Program-made: the position numbers and the translations under genes | The notes under the pieces: model-generated | Seen by the model: only the letters and a program-made list of their open reading frames with translations | Database searches by the model: none | Told to the model about the DNA's origin: nothing | Shown: positions 9,483 through 18,035 of the stretch, piece after piece | Numbering within the stretch: position 1 is the stretch's first letter | Layout of the letters: each line of letters opens with the position of its first letter | Source: Candidatus Omnitrophota bacterium | GTDB lineage: Bacteria; Hinthialibacterota; Hinthialibacteria; Hinthialibacterales; Hinthialibacteraceae | Direction of reading: 5' to 3' | DNA: 64,000 nt | Assembly (NCBI GenBank): GCA_040755155.1 | Contig: JBFMBP010000139.1 | Location: forward strand, 1 to 64,000

Positions 9483-11015
9483 ATGGAAATGGAAGCATTG
9501 AAGGGACTCGATTATCTCGTAATGATCGTCTATCTGGTGGGGACGGTCGGCTTTGGAATTTACCTGGGTAAAAATATTAAGACGGGAAAAGATTTTTTTC
9601 TTGCCGGGCGCAAACTGCCCTGGTGGGCTGTAGGCATGTCGATGGTGGTTACGGATATCGGCGCCATTGACGTCGTGGGCATCGCCGGAATGGCTTATTC
9701 CTACGGGATCGTTATGGGCAATTTTGACTGGATCGGCTGCATCCCAGTCATGCTGATTGCGGGCTTTCTTTTCATCCCCTATTTCTGGCGCTCCGAAGTC
9801 TATACCATTCCCGAATTTTTAGGCAAACGCTATAACAAAGCAGTGCGCACGGCGGCGGCGTTGGTATGGGGCGTATTCCTGGCCTGCAACTTGGGCATCA
9901 TGCTTAATGCGACGGCGAAAATGATGGAAGTGATGCTGGATTGGCCGATGGTGTTTTCTATTATCGCCACCGCCGTTGCGGTCGGAGTTTATACTTACGC
10001 AGGCGGATTGACCGCCGTAGTCTATACTGACGTGATCCAGTGCATCGTCATGTTCGTTGGATGCGCTCTGACGCTCTTCATCGGTCTTTATAAAGCAGGC
10101 GGAATTTATTCCTTCGTAGAACAAATTCACAATCTCGGCGATCAATACAAGAACCATTTCGAACTCATTCTGCCCGCCGATACTAAGGCCCCATGCCCTT
10201 GGTCGGGCATTCTTCTCGGCCTCGGCTTCGTGCTGGCGCCCGCATACTGGATCGGCAACCAAGCCATTGTCCAACGCTGTCTGGGCGCGCGTTCGGAATT
10301 CGAAGCGAAGGCCTCTTTCATGTGGGGAGCGATTTTAAAAACGTTCATCCCCTTCATCATGGTGGTTCCCGGCATACTCGCCCTGGCGCACAATCCCAAC
10401 ATTCCCGACGCCGATCAAGCGCTTCCCATCCTCATCCGCGACGTATTGCCCGTCGGAGTATTGGGGATTTTCTTCGCGGCTTTTCTGGCGGCGCTCATGT
10501 CCAGCGTCGATTCGTGCCTAAACTCGGCGGCAACGCTCATCACCAAGGACGTATACGAGCAATACATCCGCCCCAACGCCTCCGATAGGCACTATCTGAT
10601 CGTCGGACGCCTCATTACTGTCTTCGCCATCGTTTTCGCCGTCTGTTTTGCAATATGGGTGCAGCGGGAAAGCATCTACGCCATGATCCAAACCCTCTTG
10701 TCCATCTTCCAAGGGCCGAGTCTCGCCATCATCCTTTTGGGCGTCTTATGGTGGCGCACGACGGGAACGGGCGCTTTCATTGGCCTTGTCGGCGGCATCG
10801 CCTTCTCCTGCTCGCTTACGCTAATCAACAACTACGCTTCGCAACCGATATTCCAGATTCAGGAACCCTTCTTATACATCGCCTGGTGGTCGTTCGTATT
10901 CGCTTTAATCCTGACGGCGGTTGTCAGTCTGCTAACGCCGCCCGAACCGCAAGAAAAACTGGTTGGTTTGGTCCACCGCTACGTGATGAGGAATGATTAT
11001 GCAAAATCTAATTGA
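9483..11015 (+). CDS. Sodium:solute symporter (SSS/SLC5 family)
   Basis: The 510-residue protein has about 13 hydrophobic segments and SSS family marks: FFLAGRKLPWWAVG near residue 38, the IPEFLGKRY segment near 107, TYAGGLTAVVYTDVIQ near 175, and the AALMSSVDSCLNSAATLITKDVY block near 340. Members couple sodium to uptake of sugars, amino acids or carboxylates; the substrate is not clear here. Its last 17 bases overlap a small membrane protein gene, suggesting a two-gene unit. Confidence 0.92.
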   Translation: MEMEALKGLDYLVMIVYLVGTVGFGIYLGKNIKTGKDFFLAGRKLPWWAVGMSMVVTDIGAIDVVGIAGMAYSYGIVMGNFDWIGCIPVMLIAGFLFIPYFWRSEVYTIPEFLGKRYNKAVRTAAALVWGVFLACNLGIMLNATAKMMEVMLDWPMVFSIIATAVAVGVYTYAGGLTAVVYTDVIQCIVMFVGCALTLFIGLYKAGGIYSFVEQIHNLGDQYKNHFELILPADTKAPCPWSGILLGLGFVLAPAYWIGNQAIVQRCLGARSEFEAKASFMWGAILKTFIPFIMVVPGILALAHNPNIPDADQALPILIRDVLPVGVLGIFFAAFLAALMSSVDSCLNSAATLITKDVYEQYIRPNASDRHYLIVGRLITVFAIVFAVCFAIWVQRESIYAMIQTLLSIFQGPSLAIILLGVLWWRTTGTGAFIGLVGGIAFSCSLTLINNYASQPIFQIQEPFLYIAWWSFVFALILTAVVSLLTPPEPQEKLVGLVHRYVMRNDYAKSN

Positions 11016-11256
11016 TGGGTTTGCTTCCCTAATTCGCCTACCCGGCGACGCCTTGCGCGAAGCCGTCGTCGCGATTCCTCTCTGGGCCGCCAAAGGGATT
11101 TTTCTTTTCTACCCGCTGATTTTATTGATCTGGATCTATTCCATGAGAGAATCCGAGGTGAAAGGCGAACTTCCCGGAGCAAAGAAAATCATCGACTTGC
11201 GCCCCTATGCGGCGGCATCTCTTATCATGCAGATCGTCATCTACGCCATTTTTTAA
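10999..11256 (+). CDS. Small membrane protein coupled to the symporter
   Basis: This 85-residue protein has one strong hydrophobic segment (AAKGIFLFYPLILLIWIY) and a second at the C-terminus (LIMQIVIYAIF), with a charged middle loop. No family is recognised. GAGGA six bases before the ATG at 10999 favours this start over the in-frame ATG at 10993. The gene begins inside the symporter gene, so the products are made together, and a role as accessory subunit or regulator of that transporter is a reasonable inference. Confidence 0.7.
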   Translation: MQNLIDGFASLIRLPGDALREAVVAIPLWAAKGIFLFYPLILLIWIYSMRESEVKGELPGAKKIIDLRPYAAASLIMQIVIYAIF

Positions 11257-11260
11257 TTAT

Positions 11261-11354
11261 TAACTCATGTTACGCATGAGAAAGAGTTAAAAGAATATTC
11301 CACAATTACGTTCGAATCGCGTAGACGTGAAAGGAAAAAGAAAAACGCGAAAAA
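11261..11354. repeat. Dispersed intergenic repeat, TAACTCATGTTACGC family, copy 1
   Basis: This stretch opens with TAACTCATGTTACGC and continues with TCGAATCGCG, ACGTGAAA and AAAAAGAAAAACGC blocks. The same blocks occur in the same order at 50929-51022, with many differences between them. Both copies sit directly after the stop of a plus-strand membrane protein gene. The segment CTCATG...CATGAG can form a small hairpin. Confidence 0.45.
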
Positions 11355-11370
11355 GGAATCCCTTCATAAA

Positions 11371-11450
11371 CCCGCCGTTGAAACGGCGGGCTATTATTGT
11401 TTGCCCCTTTAAAGGGGCATTTGGCAATAGCCCAGCCTTTCAAGGCTGGG
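11371..11450. repeat. Triple-hairpin REP-like element, copy 1
   Basis: Three perfect palindromes follow one another: CCCGCCGTT/AACGGCGGG (11371-11390), TGCCCCTTTAAAGGGGCA (11402-11419) and CCCAGCCTT/AAGGCTGGG (11431-11450). An 80-base copy with identical spacing and about six base differences is at 62251-62330. The rest of 11257-11644 holds the preceding repeat, this element and a terminator; no gene is seen. Confidence 0.85.
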
Positions 11451-11584
11451 AGAAGAAATTTCGCGGCATTCGACTCTTATTGCGTTTCGAAAGAACCATA
11501 ATCATGGAAGCCTCAACGCCTTTTTTGAACGATTTTTCCGATGGCATAAAAATATTGGCTGCGTAACAAGAATTATTAAATTGA

Positions 11585-11615
11585 AAGAGACCGGCCTCGA
11601 CGCTGCCGGTCTCTT
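11585..11615 (-). terminator. Hairpin terminator after the secreted protein gene
   Basis: An 11-bp perfect stem (AAGAGACCGGC at 11585-11595, GCCGGTCTCTT at 11605-11615) with a 9-base loop lies 29 bases past the end of the minus-strand gene at 11645. On that strand it is followed by a moderately T-rich tract. Confidence 0.6.
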
Positions 11616-11644
11616 CCCTTGGCGTTATCGATAAACGCAACCGC

Positions 11645-12328
11645 TCACTTTTTCTCTTTACTATAGGCTTTCAGGAGGCCAGTTCCCGTACTCGCTTCGG
11701 GACGGCCTGGCACCTGCGTCGAAAACGACCACTTAACAAAGCCATTCACGCTGGGATGAAGCCAAAACTCGCGCATAGTAGTAATAGCGACGGCTTGGCC
11801 GTCCTGGCCCGTAAAACCGAACGTTTCTTCGCTTATTACGTGAGCGCAGTCTTTGAATTCGCCGGCGGGAGCCTTGATGGATTCATCCTCTACGCGCTTC
11901 GCCGTTATTTTAATCGTCATCGGCGGATTCTCGTTCCATTGGAATTTCGGTTCGTATTTCTTCTCTTCCCCCGCTTTCAAGTCCATATAATCGAAAGGAA
12001 AGGGAGGATCAATGATCAACGCGGCGTTTTCTCCCATTTCGATCTTATCGTTCATTCTTTTAGCGTCTACATGATGCTTGGCGGGCTGCTCGTCGTTGTC
12101 GCCCCATTTTTCCTGGATAATCCACCGTTTTTTCTCGCTTTCGCCCTGAACGGCAATCACTTCCCGCGTGCGGTCTCCCACGATCTTGGTTCCTGGCGGT
12201 CGAAACGGGACATCACCCTCATGCTGGTAGGTCCATTTCTCTCCCACCATCCATGGATCGGCGGCGAAAGCCGTCGCCGACAATCCCGCCAATACCATCC
12301 CCATTGTGAATAATGCCAATCTCCTCAT
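11645..12328 (-). CDS. Secreted protein of unknown function
   Basis: The 227-residue product begins with a clear Sec signal peptide (MRRLALFTMGMVLAGLSATAFA, cleavage expected after AFA). The mature part is hydrophilic and beta-rich, with aromatic motifs (WMVGEKWTYQHEG, KKRWIIQEKWGD, REFWLHPSVNGFVKW). This pattern recalls periplasmic or outer-membrane-associated beta-sandwich domains, but no family is recognised with confidence. AAGGAG seven bases before the ATG supports the start. It has its own terminator and no close partner gene. Confidence 0.75.
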   Translation of the reverse strand: MRRLALFTMGMVLAGLSATAFAADPWMVGEKWTYQHEGDVPFRPPGTKIVGDRTREVIAVQGESEKKRWIIQEKWGDNDEQPAKHHVDAKRMNDKIEMGENAALIIDPPFPFDYMDLKAGEEKKYEPKFQWNENPPMTIKITAKRVEDESIKAPAGEFKDCAHVISEETFGFTGQDGQAVAITTMREFWLHPSVNGFVKWSFSTQVPGRPEASTGTGLLKAYSKEKK

Positions 12329-12440
12329 GCTGGTCTCCTTTTCCTTAGATTTGAAATATGCCGTTGCCTTACCCGTTTAATTAGTATTCTGAAATGGAAA
12401 AAAGGTTTCGCGATTTTGGAATTTTTAAACCATAATTCGC

Positions 12441-12665
12441 TTATCTTAGCGCAGCTCTTATCGGCGCGTTTTCCAGCTCTACGCTAGGCAGATTCCCTTG
12501 TCCCACGATTCGGCGAGCGTCCAGGATTTCGATTCCCACCAATGTTTCGTCTGCGGCAAGATTTATACTAATCTCTTCCGTAAGCCGTACGCATTGGCAT
12601 TGATGGTCTCCCTCCAACAAGCGGATATAGAGAGCGTCCACTTCTTGATCGTAAGAAATTCGCAT
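12441..12665 (-). CDS. DUF2283 family small protein
   Basis: The 74-residue protein matches the DUF2283 pattern: a start like MRISYDQEVDALYIRL, then EISINLAADETLVGIEILDA in the middle. These small proteins are often found next to short toxin-like genes. A second DUF2283 gene lies just upstream on the same strand (12791-13000), and the two may form one transcription unit. The function is not established. Confidence 0.8.
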   Translation of the reverse strand: MRISYDQEVDALYIRLLEGDHQCQCVRLTEEISINLAADETLVGIEILDARRIVGQGNLPSVELENAPIRAALR

Positions 12666-12790
12666 AAGGTACTCTCCAGAATTTACTAAATGGTTGCTTA
12701 ATAGATAAGGCTGGAGATTTTGAAGTTATGGTTGGATATTGAATGTTAATATTTCGCCAACAAACTATTCGCTGTTATACAAAAAAGAGA

Positions 12791-13000
12791 TCATGCCACC
12801 GACAAGTCGGCCTCCAGCGGATTCTGCTTCTTAAAGCGGCTCACTCCCATGATGCTGAAGCCGATGATATTTCCCTGCCCATCCACGCGCTCCATCACGG
12901 CGTCATGATCGGTTTCCTTCATATAACCGGCGCCCTCTTCAAATTGCACTTCGAGATAATCGGCTTCGGCGTCAAACCAGAGTTTCACTTTATGGGCCAT
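12791..13000 (-). CDS. DUF2283 family small protein, coupled to a broken toxin-like gene
   Basis: The 69-residue protein has the DUF2283 features LWFDAEADYLEVQF, the central acidic stretch DAVMERVDGQGNIIGFSI, and a hydrophobic end. Its ATG lies inside the 3' end of the upstream gene (overlap 12985-13000), the layout typical of a toxin-antitoxin pair read from one transcript. Because the upstream gene is frameshifted, this would be the surviving partner. Confidence 0.8.
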   Translation of the reverse strand: MAHKVKLWFDAEADYLEVQFEEGAGYMKETDHDAVMERVDGQGNIIGFSIMGVSRFKKQNPLEADLSVA

Positions 13001-13295
13001 ATGTCTTCTCCTGATTTTGGTCTGTCCGTCAAGTAAGCTGTAACAATGAATGCATCCTCCTCAAGATATTTTACCACGGCGCATAACCATTTACCACCTA
13101 CTAGGGTATGTGCAAAAAATTTATAAAACAGAAGCGCCGCCTCATCCGACCGGGAACGGCGAACCAGCGCTGGTATACTCAATACCTGTTCTATTCCATC
13201 TCCATACCTTTCATTTCCGGATGGGTGAGGATATGAATAAGTCGCTCCTCTGTCAGCCGCACTTTACGGCCAAAACAGTCTTCCATTAAAAACAT
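12985..13295 (-). pseudogene. Toxin-like partner of DUF2283, disrupted by one frameshift
   Basis: Reading from 13295, the frame gives a start, VRLTEERLIHILTHPEM and then a stop at about 13190. In the next frame, beginning in the same place, the sequence continues as DGIEQVLSIPALVRRSRSDE and ends KYLEEDAFIVTAYLTDRPKSGEDIW. The two parts together look like one 100-residue protein of the kind that commonly precedes DUF2283 genes (an HxE-like N-terminus and an FVITAYFTD-like C-terminus). A single-base frameshift at about 13185-13200 breaks it. No slippery sequence is apparent, so it is read as a pseudogene rather than programmed shifting. Confidence 0.6.
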
Positions 13296-13384
13296 TCATC
13301 TACCCCTATTCCATTCTCCCATAAAACGCATAGATCATTTAAAAAATCGGTTGCAGGGCGATCAAACCATCAGTGCGCCGCCGA

Positions 13385-14185
13385 TCACTCGAACATCGGC
13401 CCTTTCTCTTCCGCCAACAGGTATTTTTCCAGCCACTCCACCGTCCATTGGGTCAGACGCGAATCGTAGGCGTGGCCAGCTCCAAGCATCATGGCGTAGG
13501 CCAGATTCTCTTCCGCCTCGGCTACGGCGTATTCGGGATGCAGTTTCTCGTAGAGCTGCGCCGCGAAATGGGGGTCGGCGCGAGTATCTTTCTCTCCCGT
13601 TACGATCAGCAACGGCTTCGGCGCCAATTTTTCCAGAAAATTCAGCGGTTCGAATTGTTGGATCAGCGGATGTTTTTCCAAGCCTTTGAATTCCACCAGA
13701 CTTGTGATTTTGCAGACGGGCAAGAGAGCGATGCAGCATCGCAGACGCCTTTCCTGTCTCAAGGCGTACAAAGCATGCATCCCTCCCCAGGCCAATCCCG
13801 CCACCGCCATCTTGGCGGGGTGAGCGATTTTCCGGTCTACGAGAAAATCGAAAATCTTTTTGATATCTTCCATCGCGCCGTAGAAGGGATTTTTCTCCTT
13901 ATGCGTGATGATCTTCATGAGGTTCTCGATGGCGGGGCGTTCTTTGTTTTCCCGCCTTTCTCCATGGCCGCGCAAATCAACGGAAAAAAGATTGACTCCG
14001 AGATCCCGGATCGCCTCGGCGAACTCGAGGTACCGATCTTGAAAAATCTGATTGCGGGATCCATTCAAGCCATGAAAGTAAACCAGGGTCGGCGTCGTCC
14101 GTATCTCGTGGCCGGGCCGTGAAAGCAGGCCGTGAATCGCAGGCGTTATGTCCTTGATCGTAACAGGAAAGATATTCAGCGGCAT
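13385..14185 (-). CDS. Alpha/beta hydrolase-fold protein lacking the nucleophile serine
   Basis: The 266-residue protein has the fold's landmarks: the oxyanion strand LVYFHGLNGS (residues 34-43), VDLRGHG (69-75), the elbow GLAWGG (130-135), a late strand PLLIVTGEKD (191-200) and GAGH (235-238). At the nucleophile elbow, where GxSxG is expected, residue 132 is alanine (codon GCC), while Asp200 and His238 are present. It may therefore be a non-catalytic relative, or use another residue. There is no signal peptide, so a cytoplasmic location is likely. The ribosome site is weak. Confidence 0.8.
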   Translation of the reverse strand: MPLNIFPVTIKDITPAIHGLLSRPGHEIRTTPTLVYFHGLNGSRNQIFQDRYLEFAEAIRDLGVNLFSVDLRGHGERRENKERPAIENLMKIITHKEKNPFYGAMEDIKKIFDFLVDRKIAHPAKMAVAGLAWGGMHALYALRQERRLRCCIALLPVCKITSLVEFKGLEKHPLIQQFEPLNFLEKLAPKPLLIVTGEKDTRADPHFAAQLYEKLHPEYAVAEAEENLAYAMMLGAGHAYDSRLTQWTVEWLEKYLLAEEKGPMFE

Positions 14186-14380
14186 AAGAGAATTCTTTCA
14201 ATACGAATTTGAATCGTTTTCTTTGCCATGAGAATACGCGAAACCGGCACGGATGAAAAGAGTATTCTTAATTTCAACAATGATTATCCTCGAAGGGGCG
14301 TCCCCTCGCGGAAGCCCGAAGATTCAAGGATGATCGGGATTTTTTATCCTGAAAAAACCTGCAAATCCTGCCCATCCAGT

Positions 14381-14408
14381 TTCAGACATATATTTCGTCA
14401 AGTATAAT
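14381..14408 (+). promoter_or_regulatory. Candidate promoter of prfB
   Basis: A perfect TATAAT at 14403-14408 is preceded at 16 bases by TTCAGA, a 4/6 match to TTGACA. It lies 60 bases before the prfB start. Confidence 0.4.
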
Positions 14409-14467
14409 TAAATTCTATGTGGCGCCGTCCGCCGACTCTACTCCTTAAACGATAGGTATAAATAACC

Positions 14468-15614
14468 ATGTACGAAGAAATACGCCGCGAGTTGGAACCT
14501 TGCGAAAAACATCTCGAAGAGCTTGGGAGGTTTCTTTGACATCCGGGGCAAACGCTGCGAAGTCGAGCGCCTGGAACTAGAAATGAACGCGCCGGGATTT
14601 TGGAACAATCCCCAGGTCGCCCAAGAACACGGCAAGCAAATCAAGCGCTTGAAAGAATTGATTGAACCCTATTCACGCTTGAAAGCCTCCTGCGATGACC
14701 TCGCCCTCCTGATCGAAATGACGGAGGAGGAGAAAGAAAAAGGTCACGACGAAGAATTTCAGGCGGAATTGGAACGTTTCCGCGGAGAGCTGAACGAATT
14801 CGATCTGCGTTGCACCCTCAGCGGCGAGAACGACGCCGCCAACTGCTTCGTCAACATTCATCCCGGCGCGGGAGGCACCGAATCCTGCGATTGGGCTTCC
14901 ATGCTGATGCGCATGTACCTGCGCTATGTCGAACGGCGGGGTTGGAAAGCTCAGATCGTCGACTTTTTGGAAGGGGAAGAGGCGGGAATCAAAAACGTCA
15001 CCATCCACGTTAAGGGCGAAAACGCCTACGGTTACATGCGGGCGGAAACCGGCATTCACCGCCTGGTGCGCATCTCCCCCTTCGACGCCAACAAGCGCCG
15101 CCATACCTCTTTCACGGCGGTTCACGTCATGCCGGAATTCGACGACGACATTACAGTCGAACTCAACGAGAAGGATTTGCGCATCGATACCTACCGCTCC
15201 ACCGGCGCAGGGGGACAGCACGTCAACACCACCGATTCCGCCATCCGCATCACTCACTTGCCGACGGGAACCGTCGTCACTTGCCAGAACGAACGCTCCC
15301 AGCGCCAAAATCGGGAGACGGCGATGAAAATCCTCTATGCGCGCCTCTACGAAATGATGCAGGAGGAACAAGCCGAAAAAATCGAGGAAATCTCCGGCGA
15401 AAAACGGGATATCGCCTGGGGCAACCAGATCCGCTCGTATGTATTTCATCCCTATAATATGATCAAAGATCACCGCACCGGCGTGGAGCGCGGCGACATT
15501 CAAAACGTGATGGACGGCGACCTGGACGATTACATCTCCGCCTATCTGCGCGCTTCTCTAGCTGGCAAAGACCTGAAGGTGAAATCCATCGGCGACGCCG
15601 TCGAGGCGGACTGA
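14468..15614 (+). CDS. prfB: Peptide chain release factor 2 (programmed +1 frameshift)
   Basis: RF2 releases finished proteins at UGA and UAA codons. The short first frame starts at the ATG at 14468 (MYEEIRRELEPCEKHLEEL) and meets an in-frame TGA at 14537-14539. The main frame continues from 14538. The join carries the classic signal: a Shine-Dalgarno-like GGGAGG, then CTT TGA C. The main part has the RF2 recognition motif SPF (RISPFDANKRRH) and the catalytic GGQ (GAGGQHVNTTDSAIR). The full protein is about 381 residues, slightly longer than usual. A TTG-started DUF115 gene follows by 33 bases and may be co-transcribed. Confidence 0.96.
14525..14540 (+). promoter_or_regulatory. RF2 autoregulatory frameshift site
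   Basis: GGGAGG (14525-14530), three bases, CTT (14534-14536), TGA (14537-14539) and C form the conserved RF2 shift signal. Low RF2 slows termination at this TGA and favours the +1 slip that makes more RF2. Confidence 0.93.
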
Positions 15615-15647
15615 CCGGATCGCCTTCGATATTCCGCGAGGAGCCGC

Positions 15648-17492
15648 TTGACGCCTGATTCGCCCACATTCAACGCCAATCGGCTCGCCGCCAGCCGATT
15701 CCATCCCCATCTTCTCCCCTTCTTAGAGGAGCAGGAGCCGGAGAAGGCGTCTGCGCCTCCCATCGGCGACGAATACGATGCGATTCCATTGGACGAGAAT
15801 CCGCTCCCCCGTTCCAATCGCTATGCCATCGTATTCGGATTGGGCGAGGGAAAATGGATCAAGGATTTTTTTCGGCAAAACCAAAATTCTTGCCGCCGGC
15901 TTTTGATCGACGAGCCGGACGCCGCACTCTTTGCGAATACGATGCGCCGCGCCGATTTCTCGATTCTTTTTAGCGATCCCCGCGTCCATTGGTCGGTCGG
16001 CCCTCAGGCCGACAGCGTAAGCGAACGCATGAAGAACGACGCGACGGAAATCGGCGCCTGGGGCGTCTCTCTTTGGATCAACCGCTCCGCCGCCGCCCTC
16101 TTTCCGCAATTTTATCGGCAGCGCCAAGAACTCGTCCACCGCTTGGCGGCCATGGCGAAACAAAACGCCGCCCTTCAGATCGACCGGGGATTCATCATCC
16201 AACATAACATCCTGCGCAATTTGCCTTGGATGCTGCGCTCCTGCTCCCTCGAACTTTTCGAGAATCGATTTCGAATTTCTCCCGCCAACGTCATCGGCGC
16301 CGGGCCGTCATTGGATAAGAACATCGACTCCCTGCGCCAAGCATCCCCAGGCGTATTATTAATTGCAACGGATACCGCACTCTATCCATTATTGAAGCGC
16401 AACATTCAACCCCATTTCATCGTATCCTGCGACCCTTTGACGTTGAATGCGCGCCATTTCGAGAATGTTCCCTCTTTAGACGGCGCCATCCTGGCGTTTT
16501 TGCCTGAAGTCAATTTCCGTATCTTGGAGAAATATCCCCATCATCCCCATCTACTTTGCCTGCATGACGGGGAATCGAAAACCTTGCGCCGCCTTGCCCG
16601 GTTCCTGCCCCCCGGAAACCGATTCCAGAGGCGCATGAATGCGGGATATTGCGCCTTCTCGCTCGCTCGATATTGCGGATGCTCGCCGATTATTCTGGCG
16701 GGAATGGATTTAGCCGTCTCTCCGCAAGGCTTCTCTCACGCTATGGAAACGGGAAACGTCTCGAAAGTGGAGATCGATCCCAGCGGGAAATCCGCTAGCT
16801 TATCGGGAAATGTGGAAATCCTACAAACGCCCGTGGAAGAAGTGGAAGGATATTACGGCGGAACGGCAATCACTTTCAATCATTTCGCCCAAACGATCCT
16901 GAAACTGGAACAAGAGATCGCCCAAATGCCAACGCCCGTCATTGATGCTACCGAAGGAGGCGCAAAAAAACGCGGCGCTATTCGCATGTCGTTGAAAGAC
17001 GCGCTGCTCCAATATCCCGGAGCAGAAGACATTTCCCAACATCTTCATTCCTTATTATCGGCGCCGCTATCTTCGCAAAACGCCGATCCAATGCCTGAAC
17101 TCGCCGCCCTGCAATGCGGAGTCGTTGAGGCGCTTCGGCAAATTCGATCGGGAAAAATTCGCCTGTCTCAATGGATGGAAAATCATCGGCAAGGGGAAAT
17201 GAGCTCCGAGTCGATTCGCATCGGCCTCCAAACCTTTTTTTCGCGTTGGAACGATCTGCTCTTCTCGCCTGGCTTGGACGAGGCGGTGGATATCGGCCTT
17301 TCCCGCTGGCGCTTTGAAACGCAGCGCTTCGAATGGCCGCAGAGAATGGAGGATCCGGCGAATGCGGCCTCCTCTTGTCAAATTCTCCAACAATGGCTGG
17401 AGGGACTGCAAAAAGATTTAGAATTCTTCGCTCAACTATACGCCTTGGCCCTCTCTTCAAAAACCGCCATTCATCCTAAAAACGGCAGTTAG
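15648..17492 (+). CDS. DUF115 (MAF-flag10-like) protein
   Basis: The 614-residue protein contains the DUF115/6-hydroxymethylpterin-pyrophosphokinase-MptE-like core from about residue 205 to 400: VIGAGPSLDKN near 215, LLIATDTALYPLLKRNIQPHFIVSCDP, and ILAGMDLAVSPQG. Related motility accessory factors (Maf) attach nonulosonic acids to flagellin, and other members are of unknown role. The start is a TTG with GAGGAG just upstream; no nearer ATG fits. Helical regions flank the core. With no flagellin or nonulosonate genes in view, the substrate is open. It may share a transcript with prfB. Confidence 0.8.
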   Translation: MTPDSPTFNANRLAASRFHPHLLPFLEEQEPEKASAPPIGDEYDAIPLDENPLPRSNRYAIVFGLGEGKWIKDFFRQNQNSCRRLLIDEPDAALFANTMRRADFSILFSDPRVHWSVGPQADSVSERMKNDATEIGAWGVSLWINRSAAALFPQFYRQRQELVHRLAAMAKQNAALQIDRGFIIQHNILRNLPWMLRSCSLELFENRFRISPANVIGAGPSLDKNIDSLRQASPGVLLIATDTALYPLLKRNIQPHFIVSCDPLTLNARHFENVPSLDGAILAFLPEVNFRILEKYPHHPHLLCLHDGESKTLRRLARFLPPGNRFQRRMNAGYCAFSLARYCGCSPIILAGMDLAVSPQGFSHAMETGNVSKVEIDPSGKSASLSGNVEILQTPVEEVEGYYGGTAITFNHFAQTILKLEQEIAQMPTPVIDATEGGAKKRGAIRMSLKDALLQYPGAEDISQHLHSLLSAPLSSQNADPMPELAALQCGVVEALRQIRSGKIRLSQWMENHRQGEMSSESIRIGLQTFFSRWNDLLFSPGLDEAVDIGLSRWRFETQRFEWPQRMEDPANAASSCQILQQWLEGLQKDLEFFAQLYALALSSKTAIHPKNGS

Positions 17493-17520
17493 CAATTTGT
17501 TTGAGATTATTAATCCTTGG

Positions 17521-17829
17521 AGGCTCTTGCAAAATGGATAAAGTCTACGCTTTAATTCTCCCCCCAAGTTTGGGGGGAGTTAGAGGGGGGGTGATTTTAT
17601 TAGGTTTAAAGCAACCCCCTCCTAACCCAATGTCATTAAGTTAAGACATAACGTGACGAAATTCCATTCCCTCGCCCTCTGGGAGAGGGTTAGGGTGAGG
17701 GATTTTAAATTCAACAAATTCATGCTATTAGATTTGTTGATATTTTCGATTAAGGAATTAGTCTATCCTTAACTTAACGACATTGCCTCCTAACCTCCCC
17801 CAGGCTTGGGGGAGGAATAATGGAATTTT
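17521..17829. repeat. Long intergenic repeat, copy 1, interrupted by an inverted-repeat element
   Basis: The sequence matches 52620-52760 almost base for base at both ends. It includes two G/C-rich palindromes (CTCCCCCCAA/TTGGGGGGAG and CCTCCCCCA/TGGGGGAGG). In this copy the match is split by a 158-base insertion at 17628-17785. The rest of 17493-18105 is low-complexity intergenic sequence with a terminator; no gene is seen. Confidence 0.85.
17628..17785. mobile_element. MITE-like element with terminal inverted repeats and target duplication
   Basis: The 158-base element has 18-base terminal inverted repeats (CAATGTCATTAAGTTAAG at 17628-17645; its complement with one mismatch at 17768-17785). 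It is flanked by the 10-base direct repeat CCTCCTAACC (17618-17627 and 17786-17795), present only once in the uninterrupted repeat copy near 52724. It encodes no protein, so it would move with a transposase supplied elsewhere. The interior has a G-rich inverted stretch. The family is not identified; a target duplication of this size occurs among IS4-type elements. Confidence 0.8.
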
Positions 17830-18035
17830 TCAAGAGATTCCTTGTTTTTTAATAATGATGCGTAATGGCATCCTTCTCACCCAAAAGGTGAGCGGAATGG
17901 ATTTCATAACTCGCTGAATTTATTATACTAATCACTCGTCACTTGTAACTTATCACTGTTTTTAAGATCATTCATCATTCCAAGTGGGTGGCAAGGGCAA
18001 GGTTTTCTTTGCCCTTGAGCGATCTGCGCAACAAG

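Noticed and set aside
11327-11566. Short open frame across the triple-hairpin element
   Set aside because: It reads through palindromes of a repeat, has no ribosome site, and the product resembles nothing.
14523-15614. prfB as a gene with a broken start
   Set aside because: The upstream in-frame start plus GGGAGG...CTTTGAC is the classic programmed frameshift, so the gene is intact.
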